This document shows, one piece after another, positions 1 through 10,080 of a DNA stretch of 64,000 nucleotides. This stretch comes from Macrobrachium rosenbergii (lineage: Eukaryota > Arthropoda > Malacostraca > Decapoda > Palaemonidae): positions 44,472,322 to 44,536,321 of the forward strand of contig NC_089782.1 in NCBI RefSeq assembly GCF_040412425.1, read 5' to 3'. A program made the translations under genes and the position numbers. The stretch's first letter is position 1; each line of letters starts with the position of its first letter. The notes under the pieces are model-generated. The model was not told where the DNA came from. It worked only from the letters and a program-made list of their open reading frames with translations, and made no database searches.

Positions 1-58
1 ATCTCTCTTGTCGAAGTTTCGACATACTCCCCCGCATGAAAACTTATGCCTACATTGT

Positions 59-373
59 TTACAATAGTCCTGTTCTTATCAATGCCTCTCTGGCTTCTGC
101 AGCTATTTGAGCAGTCCTTCTGCTCAGGCGGGTGCTTGACTGAATGTCATCTGTCACAGGATTAGTTTCCCTTAACTCCTGCCACAGCTCTAAGGGGTAT
201 AACTTAATTACAGGTCTCATAAGCTGGCTGTGTGCCATTCTTAGAGTAGCCACTCTTGGGAACTTGTCTCTCTCCATGTGTAACTCGATCATTTGGCCCA
301 ACTTCCACTTGCTCCTTGGCCCCGTGTCATGAATGAGGACAACTTGCCCTATCATGGGCCAAGAGCCATGCAC
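59..373 (-). pseudogene. BEL/Pao integrase C-terminal domain remnant
   Basis: The translated segment has the motif GQVVLIHDTGPRSKWKLGQM followed by a basic stretch and RVATLRMAHSQLMRP. This pattern (hydrophobic V-L-I, W-K-L-G, then a valine-rich R-V-A strand and a final L-x-R-P-x-x-K-L-Y-P-L) matches the domain that follows integrase in BEL/Pao polyproteins. It is in the same frame as the fragment at 383-604, separated by a single in-frame TGA at about 381-383. Confidence 0.75.
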
Positions 374-382
374 TATTCCTAC

Positions 383-761
383 TCAGTGGGTCTCTCTTAA
401 CGTTGTTAAATACTCCCTTTCCCATCTCTTCCACAAGTTGTCACACAACTTGGATACATAGAGGAATCTTCTCTCGGTGAACTCTCTCCGTCCATAGGTA
501 GGGTCACCGGAGATCTCTTCCCAGTTTACTACTTCTCTTGGGAAGGACTTAAGCTTTCGTCCAAGGATCACATGGTAAGGGGTTAAAATTTCCAACTGAT
601 TCAAATCCGGGTGTGTAACTTAATGGTCTGTCATTGATAATTCCTTCCAGTTCCACCAACACACAGGTCAATTCCTCAAAACTGAGCAAGGCTTGGCTAC
701 GATCATTTTTAGACATGACTTCAGAAGTCCTATCAGCCTTTCCCATATAGCACCAAACCAT
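383..761 (-). pseudogene. BEL/Pao integrase C-terminal fragments, frameshifted
   Basis: Two overlapping reading frames (549-761 and 383-604) continue the integrase beyond the DDE core. The first carries ELEGIINDRPLSY, the usual sequence just after the catalytic glutamate helix. The second carries LTPYHVILGRKL followed by an aromatic and arginine-rich stretch ending RWEREYLTTLRE. Frame changes near 690 and 600 separate them from each other and from the integrase core, so no continuous protein can be made. Confidence 0.75.
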
Positions 762-1330
762 GGTGCTGTCGCTGGAATGAACTTCCAGTTACACTTTATA
801 TCTAACAGATATTCCTTTACTTTGGGATTCTCCGACATGGTCTTAAGGTATTCTGATACCGCTACAAACATGGTGGCGTTGTCACTCAACATGAGTGTTG
901 GGAAACCTCTTCTGCTACAGAATTTTCTAAAACTCATGAGGAACAAGTCACAGGACTGGTTATCAACTAGCTCCACATGTATGCCTCTGGTTATTGGGCA
1001 CATAAACAAGATGATATAAGCCTTCTCAGGGCTTTGTCCTTTTCCCTTAACCCATAATGCACCAGTGTAGTCCACGTATGTGGTATTAAAAGGTTGCTTA
1101 CATTGCACCCTGAACTCGGGTAATGGAGGAACTAAATTGGGCCTATACGGCCTCCCCTGCATTCTCCTACAAATAACACAATGGTGTATTATACTCTTAG
1201 TCAGTTGCTTTATCTGTGGGATCCAGAACTCCTGTCTGAGACTGGCCACAGTTGCATTTACACCCATATGAGCATTAGCATCATGATTTTCTTTAATAAT
1301 TACCCGAGTAACATAGCAACTCATCGGCAA
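668..1330 (-). pseudogene. BEL/Pao integrase core
   Basis: This 220-codon open frame has the N-terminal HHCC zinc-binding residues (H16/H21, then HHCVIC with C51 and C54) and the RNase H-fold catalytic triad: D87 in TTYVDYTG, D150 in LMLSDNAT and E197 in FGAIWERLIG. Such integrases insert double-stranded cDNA into host DNA. The core itself is intact, which suggests a fairly young insertion, but the frame ends in VLRN just after the triad because of a frameshift. An upstream segment at 1376-1594 probably belongs to the linker between RNase H and integrase. Confidence 0.88.
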
Positions 1331-1375
1331 TAGTATGGGAAACTTAACAGATTCGGGTAACTGTGCGTGTTCTAG

Positions 1376-1594
1376 TCAACCCTTACACCTTATTATCCCG
1401 TTGTCCAGGTAAAGATTCAACTGGTGTATGAGAGCTAGTTTTGGTTTTCTTACCCCCTTCATCAAACTCTCGTATTCCTCTTGGAAATATTCCCTTTGTA
1501 TGATGGCAATGGTCTCATTCTTTGCCTCTTGGAGTTCTTCCGAGGTCAATTCACCATGCCTCTTCGTACTGGTTGAACTCCTACAATTATTCAA
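1376..1594 (-). pseudogene. BEL/Pao RNase H-integrase linker fragment
   Basis: The 72-codon frame contains ELTSEELQEAKNETIAIIQR and ends LYLDNGIIRCKG, the usual lead-in to the retroviral-type integrase zinc finger (helical E/K-rich linker, then a short strand with an L-x-D-x-G-I-I-R pattern). A stop and frame change near 1370 separate it from the integrase core at 668-1330. Confidence 0.65.
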
Positions 1595-1631
1595 AAATCG
1601 TAGGATCCATGCTCTGGTCCTGTAGACTTTT

Positions 1632-1874
1632 TCACCCTTGCTGAATCTCCCAATTCAGCAAGTGAGTATTACCATTCAGGTTGTCCCCAACAGTATTGAC
1701 CAAAATGCTCCTTTCCCTACCCTGCCCAAGTGATCCACCAGCCCATGACCTATCCATTGGCCAAGAGGAATTTTTTAACCAAGTGGGTCCCTCCCACCAG
1801 AAAGAACTATCCAAGATCATTTCTGTACTTTTCCCACATGTCAACCAGTCACTGGGATTATCATTTGTAGGCAC
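1632..1874 (-). pseudogene. BEL/Pao RNase H C-terminal remnant
   Basis: The frame includes NPSDWLTCGKSTEMIL followed by SSFWWEGPTWL. The P-x-D-x-x-[ST]-R/C-G motif and the following W-W-x-G-P-x-W-L are the hallmark of the end of RNase H in BEL/Pao and related retroelements. Further out on the minus strand, about 2090-2210, lies IFRDASELAYGCVAYRV, which resembles the RNase H strand with its catalytic aspartate. The two are separated by stops. Confidence 0.7.
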
Positions 1875-2340
1875 ATAGGACAGGACTGCCTCTGGAATTA
1901 GATTTTATTTCCTGTACTCTATTTTTCACAAACACAGGGAGACACTTTTCGATACCAGCCGACTTAGTGTGACTTTACTGTCCGACCAAACGAACAGTTC
2001 TACAAACTCATCCTTCTCAAAGGATTCTTTAGTAAATTTGGCCATTCTTGCTGCTAGCAACAATGCCATCAACTCAGTTTTGGAACAGTTAATTCTTTAA
2101 TGGGCGCTACTCTTGCCTTTGCCATCATTAAATAAGAGTTTTCGTTCTTAACTCTGTAGGCTACACAACCATATGCTAACTCACTGGCATCGCGGAATAT
2201 GTGTAAGGAGTCCCCTTTCCTAGGCTAGTATTCCTAGGAAAGAATATATCAAGACATTTTTCTAAGTCTTCGGATAACTCAACCCATTGGTTCTGTAATG
2301 GGTCTGGGAGTTGTTCATCCACAAATTCTGCAGGTATATC

Positions 2341-2660
2341 TTTGCCCTAAAACTGCAGTAGAGCTTTGAGTAGGTCAGCTGTTATATGGTCCTGTCCACA
2401 AACAATCATGCAAGCTTAACCCACTTTTTCCCTGTCTGACCGAATAGTCAAATACTATCCTAACAGGGGTTGTTGCACTGTCCTTTTTAACACCATGATG
2501 TGACAGTCTTCTGTTTTAAAATATTCCACTCTCTCTATGAATCTCCTATCCTCCTGATCCTTCAGGATTTTCTGGTAGTGTTCTAGATACTGAGTGTCCT
2601 GAAACTTGAGGCACTGTTGTTTTAATCTGTTCAAAGCCAACCCACAGTTGGAAGTTAATC
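2341..2660 (-). pseudogene. BEL/Pao reverse transcriptase N-terminal half, frameshifted
   Basis: On the minus strand, just beyond the MITE, the frame resumes with SNCGLALNRLKQQCLKF and an RRFIERVEYF segment, the fingers region of BEL/Pao RT. It stops near 2455. A second frame then gives IVFDYSVRQGKSGLSLHDCL, the R-x-V-x-D strand and S-L-x-D-C-L motif that precede the palm. The following frame breaks near 2350 and passes directly to sequence from beyond the palm, so the catalytic aspartate pair of RT is missing, most likely by internal deletion. Confidence 0.75.
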
Positions 2661-2668
2661 TCCTTTTA

Positions 2669-2997
2669 CAGTAAACCCCCCGTATTCGCGTTCTCATGGT
2701 TCGCGGACTCACGCATTCGCGGGTTTCTCTGTGGAACATATCTAACCATCATTCGCGGTATTTTTCACAGAAATATTCACTAATTACTGTATTTTCATAT
2801 AATTTTCATGAATAAATGTACTTTTTGTGATAAAACTATTAAAATACTCAGGTATAAGCATTTTTACAGGGTTTTTCTTGGTTTAAGCTATCAAAATGGG
2901 CAGTTCTAAGTGTTTTAGAGGGGTTTTAAGCATTCATGGATTTGACCTATTCAAGCGGGGGTGTGGGGACGCATCCCCATGAATACGGGGTTCACTG
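2669..2997. mobile_element. Mariner-like MITE, copy 1 (nested in BEL/Pao RT)
   Basis: The 329-bp element starts CAGTAAACCCCCCGTATTCG and ends ATACGGGGTTCACTG, its inverted counterpart. It is flanked by TA on both sides (2667-2668 and 2998-2999), as expected of Tc1/mariner insertions. It has no transposase frame. Two further copies with the same ends and interior lie at 20681-21033 and 23685-24033. It interrupts the BEL/Pao RT between the LPWKGN motif and the SNCGL segment. Confidence 0.9.
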
Positions 2998-3125
2998 TAT
3001 TGCCTTTCCAAGGCAGTGCCACTACATACTGTTTATCAATTTCAGAATATGTTATAGTACACTCAAAATTCTCTAATACCTTCCATTCCTGTTCCGTTAT
3101 TTCACTGCAGTCAATACCTAAATGA

Positions 3126-3807
3126 TCATAAACTTTCAAGATCTTCCCTTGGATCCTTTAATTGAGTAGCCCCTTCAGCCATAATTATGTTGTCCGTTTC
3201 CACTGCCAGTTTTAAAATGGAAACATGAGTCTCCTTGGTGGGAGGAGAACTACATGTTCCGGTTACCATGTAACCAAATATGGTTGGTAGCAATACTAAA
3301 TTTTCAAATTTCCTAAACCCTGGGTGTAAGATGTTGTACACATTGTCAACCCTTGTTAACAATTCAATAGGTGATTGTTTCTCTACAGGTAGATTAAAAT
3401 CTTTATCAGCCAAGCTGATTTTTGTTCTACACAACGACCTTAAGTTCTTCTTAAAGCCAAATTTCTTCGTATATTCTGGTAGCTCGTCTACCATTGTACA
3501 GTCCATATTTATTAATCTACCCCAATGAAGCACAGTGATGTTCACCATTTCATATTCCTCAACTGGTGTAGAAGTTAAGTAACCTCTCAATGATATTTTC
3601 AACTCCCTTGCTTTTATAGTGGAGTCCCTCAAGAGCAGATTTCTTTATAAATGATCTCTCGGCACAGGTATCTAACAACCCTCTCTTTCGCACAGTGCGA
3701 CCTCTTTTACCCTTTAGGGTTATTGTGGCTGTAGGTAAGGTCGACTTCCTAGTCGTCTTATTTCCCTGTCTGGTATTCGTCAAAGAGAGTTCCAACTTGT
3801 ACCCCAC
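3126..3807 (-). pseudogene. BEL/Pao aspartic protease and protease-RT linker remnant
   Basis: The frame at 3559-3807 has RKRGLLDTCAERSFIKKSAL: an L-L-D-T-[CG]-A type catalytic aspartate followed by RSFI, the pattern of the BEL/Pao retropepsin. It continues in another frame (3126-3632) with ELKISLRGYLTSTPVEEYEM and LPTIFGYMVTGT, the second half of the fold and the linker before RT. The overlap of two frames around 3560-3630 marks a frameshift. The linker then runs on through 2998-3139 to the LPWKGN motif at the MITE junction. Confidence 0.75.
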
Positions 3808-3832
3808 CTACAGTAGATTTATTCGGTTGGTT

Positions 3833-4138
3833 TCAATTGCATGTAGCACTATGATGTCTTACAGTCCAACCATTATTACAACCTTGCCTGTCACAGTCGG
3901 AACTGAAGTGTTTACTGGATGTGCATATGAAACACAAACCCCGAGTTCTGAGTCTTTCCATCTTTCCTCCTCTGGTTGCACATCCTTTAACCTGGTTTAC
4001 CTTGGCTTTGTTCGTACTTTCTTTAAGCCTTACCGATGTTTTTTTTAGTCTCACAGATTGCCATTGTTCTACTGTGAAAGCAGATACCGTTGTCAATGTA
4101 TTCGCTTTTGCTGGTTCAGCCTGTGGAAAAGCCCTCAA
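3833..4138 (-). pseudogene. BEL/Pao gag nucleocapsid with CCHC zinc knuckle
   Basis: Near its C-terminus this 101-codon frame has CFICTSSKHFSSDCDRQGC. The spacing C-x2-C-x4-H-x4-C is a perfect retroviral-type zinc knuckle, which binds the element's RNA during packaging. A basic, lysine-rich stretch precedes it. The upstream gag part is in another frame at 4135-4320, overlapping this one by four bases, so a frameshift or stop separates them. Confidence 0.8.
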
Positions 4139-4320
4139 ATTGTGTATTTCTTCTTCAAGATATTTTTAAAGGTGTCAAATTTCAGCCAATCTTCTCCACA
4201 CCTTCGTTTTATTATTTCACTTACACTACTTGGTAGTTTGGTGTAGAGCAAGATGGTATACAATTTACTCAATTCCAGCCTTTCACTCTCCAATGATCTT
4301 AGGCAGCATTCGAATTGCAC
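4135..4320 (-). pseudogene. BEL/Pao gag central fragment
   Basis: This 61-codon frame reads SLESERLELSKLYTILLYTK followed by LPSSVSEIIKRR and WLKFDTFKNILKK, which resembles the helical gag segment preceding the zinc knuckle in BEL/Pao elements. It is assigned mainly from its position and helical composition. The stretch 4330-4630 between this and the first gag segment is broken by stops in all frames. Confidence 0.5.
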
Positions 4321-4628
4321 TCAAAATCCTTGTAGTGATTCTGCATCTGCCTTGGGAGTCTCAGTTTGAAAGAGTTTTCTAACTAAGCACAACTTGATTT
4401 CGTCTTTTCTGCCACAGGTCTCTTTTAACAGGTTCACTGCTTGTAATATTTATCACCTTCTAACTTTAAACCAGATATCAGTTCCAAAGCCTCACCTTCC
4501 AATAGGCCTTTCAAATAAGAAAACTTCTATATATTTTCAAAATCAGTACATTGGTGCACTGATACTTAATAAAGTTCCCAAAATGAATTCCATTCCAATA
4601 CATCACCATCTAAATGTTTGAGGTCCAA

Positions 4629-5023
4629 TTAGGGTAACTTCACAGTAGCTTTAACAGGTGATATCTGTGCACTAGATTCACCTCTTACAGTAGCTTTAAC
4701 AGGTGATATCTGTGCACTGGATTCACTTCTTACAGCTAGAAGACTCGTGATGGAGGAGTTTAGTCTATGAATTTCAGTGCCTACCTTTAGGCTATATTCT
4801 GCTTGATTCATAATTTGGTCAGGTTGTCCTCCAGGATCTGTCAGATCCAATATTTCGTTATCCAATTCCTGGACTTTCTGTAAATATTCCTTCAAGGAGT
4901 CTCTCAATGAGGAAATACTATTGATATCACCAGCATCAATAGTGGTTTCAACCTTTTTTGACCAGTTAGTTATCACAGACTTAAAACCCCCCATGTCCTC
5001 TTCAATTCTTCCAGGTCAGACAT
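4629..5023 (-). pseudogene. BEL/Pao gag N-terminal fragment with 15-residue tandem repeat
   Basis: A 121-codon open frame starts at 4994 and is predicted to be coiled-coil-like (repeated D-x-x-N-x-I-x-S-L, L-K-E-Y-L-Q-K, N-E-I-L-D-L). An upstream ATG at 5021-5023 opens a different frame (MSDLEELKRTW) that joins this one only through a one-base shift in the C6 run at about 4987-4992, so the natural start is probably 5023 with a later indel. Near its end a 15-residue unit containing ESSAQISPVKATV is present twice, encoded by a 45-bp direct repeat (4642-4686 and 4687-4731). Confidence 0.55.
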
Positions 5024-5040
5024 CTTAGCCTGTAATTTAC

Positions 5041-5184
5041 CAACACCAAATATACAAGTTCTTAATCACTAAAAGTGTACAACTGCCAGCTCCATAAAAA
5101 TATATATACTGCATTAGCAAATATAATACTATCCAGAAGTTGGCTACACCACCTCAGATTGATCAATAGTAGATCACTACTGGT

Positions 5185-5267
<83 letters not shown>

Positions 5268-5680
5268 CCTTGACTACACATACATATATACAATGCACAA
5301 CAGGGTTTAATTTTACTTTATCTTAAAACTTGCCTAAACTTCAAAAAATATTAATTTTATATTAATATTTCCTTTCCATTACCTACAATTTACAAAGAAG
5401 GAAAAAATAAACAATTTATGAAGTGGAAATGCATCAACCATCATTTTGCGTAACCTAATTTAACCTAATATCTGGGCTGGTGTGAGCACAACCTGGTATC
5501 TACCAATCCTGGCTGAAAGCATAAGCATCTGCTGCTTCACATAAGTGACTCAGGAAATAACCCAGAGACTGTCTGTATATGTATGGATATGTTTATGTAT
5601 GTGTGTGCATGTATACTCTATACATGTATATGATATATGTAGTATTTGTGTGTACATGTTTTTGTAATATGTATATATGT
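5041..5680. repeat. (TA)n/(GT)n microsatellite and nondescript AT-rich DNA
   Basis: A TA tract runs from about 5186 to 5234 and passes straight into a GT tract to about 5266. The rest (5270-5680) is AT-rich with no coding signal, repeat or splice pattern that I can support. Open frames here are products of the dinucleotide repeats. Confidence 0.9.
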
Positions 5681-5806
<126 letters not shown>

Positions 5807-6780
5807 ATACATAAATATTGTATTGATGTGTACATTCCACTGCATGCATATATAGTACATTATATATAGTGGAATTGAAACTACTCTATTTCTAACAGAT
5901 ATGGGTAGAAAACTACAGTATTTGCAATAAGAAATTGACGTGTAGGCCTATAACGAGGGGGCGAGTAAGATGCAGGTTCAAGGTATTCTAATTTATTGAC
6001 ACAAAATCTCTGACATGTCAAGAACTCTTGCGAGTGGAAAAGTAGCATTTTACATTAGAGGAAAATAGGGGGATGTCTATATACAGTCAGATGATTTCTC
6101 ACACCTGAAGAATGGTTAACAATTCTATACACAAATTAGGAAGAGCTTTCAAATACATATGGTTAAAAAGCATGCATTGCATTACATGTATTAGTAATTA
6201 CAGTTCTGACAATAACATAAAGTATCTTCAGAAAAATGCATAATAGATTGTTTGAATCAGGAGCACTGGATCTGTGTTTCCTGAGTCTCGGTGTGTCATA
6301 TAGATTTTTGTTTTAAAGTGAGATTGGCCTGAGGGTCCTGGGAACAGCTCTGGACCTCACAGGCCTGTGCCTTGTCATTACCTCAAAATATAAGAAATTG
6401 ACTTGTAAGCCTATGCCTTGTCACCTCAAATTATAAGAAATTGATGTGTAGGCTTATGCCGTATCATTGCCTTAAAATATAAGAATTTGATATGTAGGCC
6501 TAATCTCATAATAATATTAACATTTGACATGCAGGATTATGAATTAATTCCCTAATATTGGAACTGGCTGCATAAGTTTATGCTTCATTTCAATTAATGT
6601 GGTCTATGTGGAACTGCTTATGTATGCCAACACCAATTAAAAAAAAAAGTAAGATGCTTATGTATTTAGGTTGCACATGATCAGAATAAAAAAAAAAGAT
6701 GAACAGACAGAATGACCCAAGATCTTCATAATATATAACTTAATGCAACTTCTATTGGAGATATCAGTTGCATACTTCAC
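5807..6780. other. Non-coding intronic DNA with a degenerate local repeat
   Basis: No gene is seen. Around 6365-6530 a short unit is repeated loosely: 'cctcaaaatataagaaattgacttgtaagcc' and variants occur at about 6382, 6424 and 6468, each followed by 'tatgcc' or similar. Otherwise this is plain AT-rich DNA, interpreted as part of the last TCEA intron. Confidence 0.5.
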
Positions 6781-8157
6781 AACTCTGTGATGTCATTATT
6801 CATGCATGAGGCTCAACATTACCAAACACTCAAATCCATACTTGTAATCATATGGACTGTTAATAAGTGCAACGTCATTCCCCTTTCGAGAGCTAGTCAA
6901 TCATTGGCGTGCAGTGGGCTGGGCTTAGCTGCAAAGAGCCATGGATTTTGCTCTAGTAGCTCACATCCTCCTCATCAGGTGGTCATACCCTGACAAGGAT
7001 GGCTCCTTCAGGAGACTGCTGCTGTCTGGAGGTAGGGAAATTACCTACCTGGTCCAGACAGCACCTGTGTTTCAACTGGGTCCTTAAGAGAAGGGATGCA
7101 GTACTATCCTTTGGCATCAGGAAGGCCCTGACTTGCTCTGCTTCTTGTCAAGCTCCCCAGACTTCTTCCCCTGTAGGGAAGGTTGCACAGCCGCACTCCT
7201 TTCAGCCTCCTGCCCGGTCCTAGGAAGGGAAGCAAGGATAAGAGGAAGAGGGGAGAATGCTAAGGGCAGCATTCCTCCCCATCACCTGCCAAAAGTGGGG
7301 GGTTGTGTAGACAACCAGGCAGACAGAGTGGAAGCATGGCGGGAGTATTACTAGTCCAGCAAGGAGGCGAGTGTACAGTATGGATGAGAGCTGTTGAATT
7401 TAGGGCATTGCCCCTACTATAGTAGGGGCATTCAGGAAGAACCAGTCACTTCAGCAGGTGTTACATGCAAGGGTCATGGCAGATAACGTTCACCTCCTCT
7501 TACGTTTGGAATGTTGCTCTCAAGTCCTTGGATACATTTTCTTGGGTCCTGTAGTTGCTGCTCAACAAGTTGCTTAACTATCCCAGTTCCCCTAAGGGGA
7601 CAAGTACCACCTTGGCTAAGGTATTCAGTGAGCGAGAGAGTATGTGTGACTGGTTCCCCTCTTTCCCTTTCCTTTCTCTCGCTTAGGGCAGAGAGTTGGA
7701 AAGCTGGCCAAGTACATGCTGGGCTGGCAAGCTGTGCAGCTGACTTACACACGCTACAAGGCGTCAGTCATTGATTGATATGTTTTAGTTTAAGATTGCA
7801 TATTCCCCCTTTCTTTTGACAAGGAAGAAAGGGGATACACTAAACAAACCTGTTGATTAAAATAGCCAGGTCTTTGTTGTCTCTGATGTATTACATGCCT
7901 TTTCCAGCCTTATCAAGTAATTGCGCACAAACCCATTACAGTACTTGGTGGTCTGGAAGTCTGGCAAATGCACATCCCATATGTACAGTATGCCAGAGGT
8001 GTGGGATCCCTTTGCTCCTCTCTAGGACCAGAAAAGGACATCCCAGGTTGGGCAACCTACCATTCAGTTCAGAAAGCACCCAGATTTCCTCCCACCAATA
8101 GGTAAGTCTCCTAATGTAAAGAATGGAAGTTTGTATTTGTGTAGGAACAAACAGGAA
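6781..8157. other. GC-richer unassigned stretch, probably an old repeat
   Basis: From about 6880 to 8100 the base composition rises clearly above that of the surroundings. Frames are short and overlap on both strands (for example 6787-6993, 6999-7223 and 7511-7774) with no recognisable domain. The abrupt composition change and lack of a continuous frame suggest a decayed transposable element, not a host gene, but I could not assign a family. Confidence 0.4.
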
Positions 8158-8430
8158 AATTTTAAAAGTAATTTGTATTTTTCCTAACATACAAACCTGA
8201 AGTTCTTTACGTAATGGCCCACTTCAACCGCCCCTCTCACCTGGCACATGGACCAAAAGGCAAAGTGGATTGTAGACCAGCAGGTGGGCCTGGCTTCCCC
8301 TCCTAGTGTTGATAGTTACCCATCTTGTCAGTAAGTGTTTAACAGCCATTCCAGCTCGGATTTGCAAGCTTATACTAATGAGAGGAACTTCAGTTTATAT
8401 GTTAGGAAAAATACAAAATACTTTTAAAAT
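8158..8430. mobile_element. MITE-like element with about 45-bp terminal inverted repeats
   Basis: The left end (8158-8203) contains TTTGTATTTTTCCTAACATA and the right end (8385-8430) the inverse TATGTTAGGAAAAATACAAA. The two arms match over about 45 bp with few mismatches. The interior of about 180 bp is GC-richer and has no frame. It is therefore a non-autonomous DNA-transposon-like element. It ends 85 bp before the acceptor of the TCEA terminal exon. Confidence 0.65.
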
Positions 8431-8515
8431 CTGCTAGTTTTAGAATTTAATTTTTTCTGGGTTGGGTATAGTCTGTTTTTGCAGCTTCTAATGCTTGCCT
8501 TTTACTTTTTTGCAG

Positions 8516-8596
8516 ATGCAGACAAGAAGTTCTGATGAACCTATGACCACATTTGTGCTTTGCAATCACTGTGGTAATCGTTGGAAATTCTGCTGA
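8516..8596 (+). CDS. TCEA1: Transcription elongation factor TFIIS (S-II), terminal coding exon
   Basis: TFIIS rescues arrested RNA polymerase II in the nucleus by stimulating its intrinsic RNA cleavage. This exon encodes the last 26 residues: the hairpin [16 protein letters not shown], with the acidic D-E pair that reaches the polymerase active site, then [11 protein letters not shown], the second C-x2-C zinc-ligand pair and the invariant C-terminus of the family. The acceptor is strong (pyrimidine-rich tract then TTGCAG at 8515), the exon is phase 0 and the stop is at 8594-8596. The earlier exons are not found in 1-8515 on this strand, so the preceding intron exceeds 8.5 kb and the gene starts left of the window. 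The paralogue cannot be chosen, since only one exon is visible. Confidence 0.93.
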   Translation: MQTRSSDEPMTTFVLCNHCGNRWKFC

Positions 8597-9965
8597 GGAG
8601 CTTGAACCAAGTGTCATCTTACTCCACCTCAATGCTCCTCAATAGAGGGATATTGATTTTGATATGTTCGTCTAAAGGAGACAAATTGTGATTTTATGTT
8701 ACATAGATATTTTTTTTGCTCTTTTTAATTAGAAATGTTAAGTGCATCTTTTAACCCACCTTTCATTTTGACAGTGAAGAATGATTTGTCTTAAAAGTAT
8801 GGCATAACTGACTTCAACACTGGAATTACTTTGGTTTTGTAGTAGCCAGGATTAGTAAACAAATCTTGTTTACTGTGCACTTTTCTTGTCCATATCATGT
8901 GTTTATTCTGGTACTACAGATTATATCTATATTATTACAGTAACTATGTTTGTTAATTTGTAAATTAATAATCTAGCTTTCTATCAGTCATAGAGCTAAT
9001 GATTAACATCTTATTTAATAAATTTTGACAGGTTAACCAGATTGTCATGAAGGTTGTATGTCAACATGATTACTTTCGATAATAAGCAATTGCCAATGGT
9101 TGGATAGAATTGTTTTGTCTGCGAGAAATCTATACTTTTCACTGTATAGTATCCTAGTGGTCATGGTTATCCGACAGAGGAAGATAGAAGTTATTGTTGC
9201 AAAGTACAGATATTAATTATTTTTGTATTTGGAGATTTACTTTCAATGGTTTTAAAAATTATGTTCAAACCATTTAAATTTGATGTTTGACATCGCAGTC
9301 ATAGAGTAATAATTACTGTGCAGTCTTTGCAAACTACGGTATATAACATGTTCAGATGTAAACTGCAATATGTTAATGTAAATAGTAGCAAATGTGAAGA
9401 TCCTTGCAACATACGACTTTATCTCCTGATACAAGCATTTCATGAAACAGTGTTTTATTCAAAGATATATTAATTTATCTTTCACTTTGCTGTGTCACCA
9501 TGCTGTTTATATTTTTTTTTTTTTCATTAGTGCTGTTAATATTTTTTTTCTACTTTGCTCTTAAAGATGTGTTAACCATGTTATTGTCTGGTAAATTACT
9601 AAAATTCATTGCTCTGTTTAGTAGATGCTGTAGTTTAATTTTTGTATTTGGATTATGAATTTTGTATTATATAGTTGTTAGTAATATGTCACATTAAAAA
9701 CTTGTGTTTTATTTATTTGATTAGTGCACATTTTTCATGGTTGATCATTTTGAGCAACTTTTATTAATATGTTTTTAATAAAATTGAAAGCTTTTGTGCT
9801 TATAAATAATATACAAGTAAAGTGTTCTCGTAAAATACAAGTGTACCTGTAGATGAATTGTTTTCTTTGAATTCCAGTTTAATTTTTTATGTATTTGTAA
9901 ACTGGTTAAAAAGGGTCATTTGACCATTGCATTTTAACTCAAATAAATTTGATTTGCTTGTGCCT
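8597..9965 (+). other. TCEA 3' untranslated region with polyadenylation signals
   Basis: This AT-rich, T-rich, frame-free stretch follows the TCEA stop codon. AATAAA hexamers occur at 9017-9022, 9777-9782 and 9942-9947. The last is followed within 30 bases by a GT/T-rich segment and is my preferred 3' end. The exact cleavage site cannot be read from sequence alone. Confidence 0.6.
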
Positions 9966-10080
9966 TTTATCAGAAATCATGGAGGTTGAAGTACACTAGT
10001 TAAACAGTTTGTCAGATGTGCCAGGCTTATGGTAGTCAAGAGTTTTGACTTTAGTTCGTGCAGTTCAAATAAGTATTTGC

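Larger units (their letters stand above)
1..5040 (-). mobile_element. Degenerate BEL/Pao-type LTR retrotransposon (internal region)
   Basis: Reading the minus strand from about 5023 down to position 1 gives, in order, a gag-like segment, a CCHC zinc knuckle, an aspartic-protease-like segment, the N-terminal part of reverse transcriptase, an RNase H tail, an integrase with HHCC and DDE residues and a short C-terminal domain. PR-RT-RH-IN order with that C-terminal domain is characteristic of BEL/Pao elements. The copy is dead: frames shift repeatedly, there are in-frame stops, the catalytic palm of RT is not found, and a MITE sits in RT. The 3' LTR would be left of the window. I could not identify a 5' LTR to the right of 5040, where the sequence passes into microsatellite. 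It lies antisense within the presumed last intron of TCEA. Confidence 0.85.
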
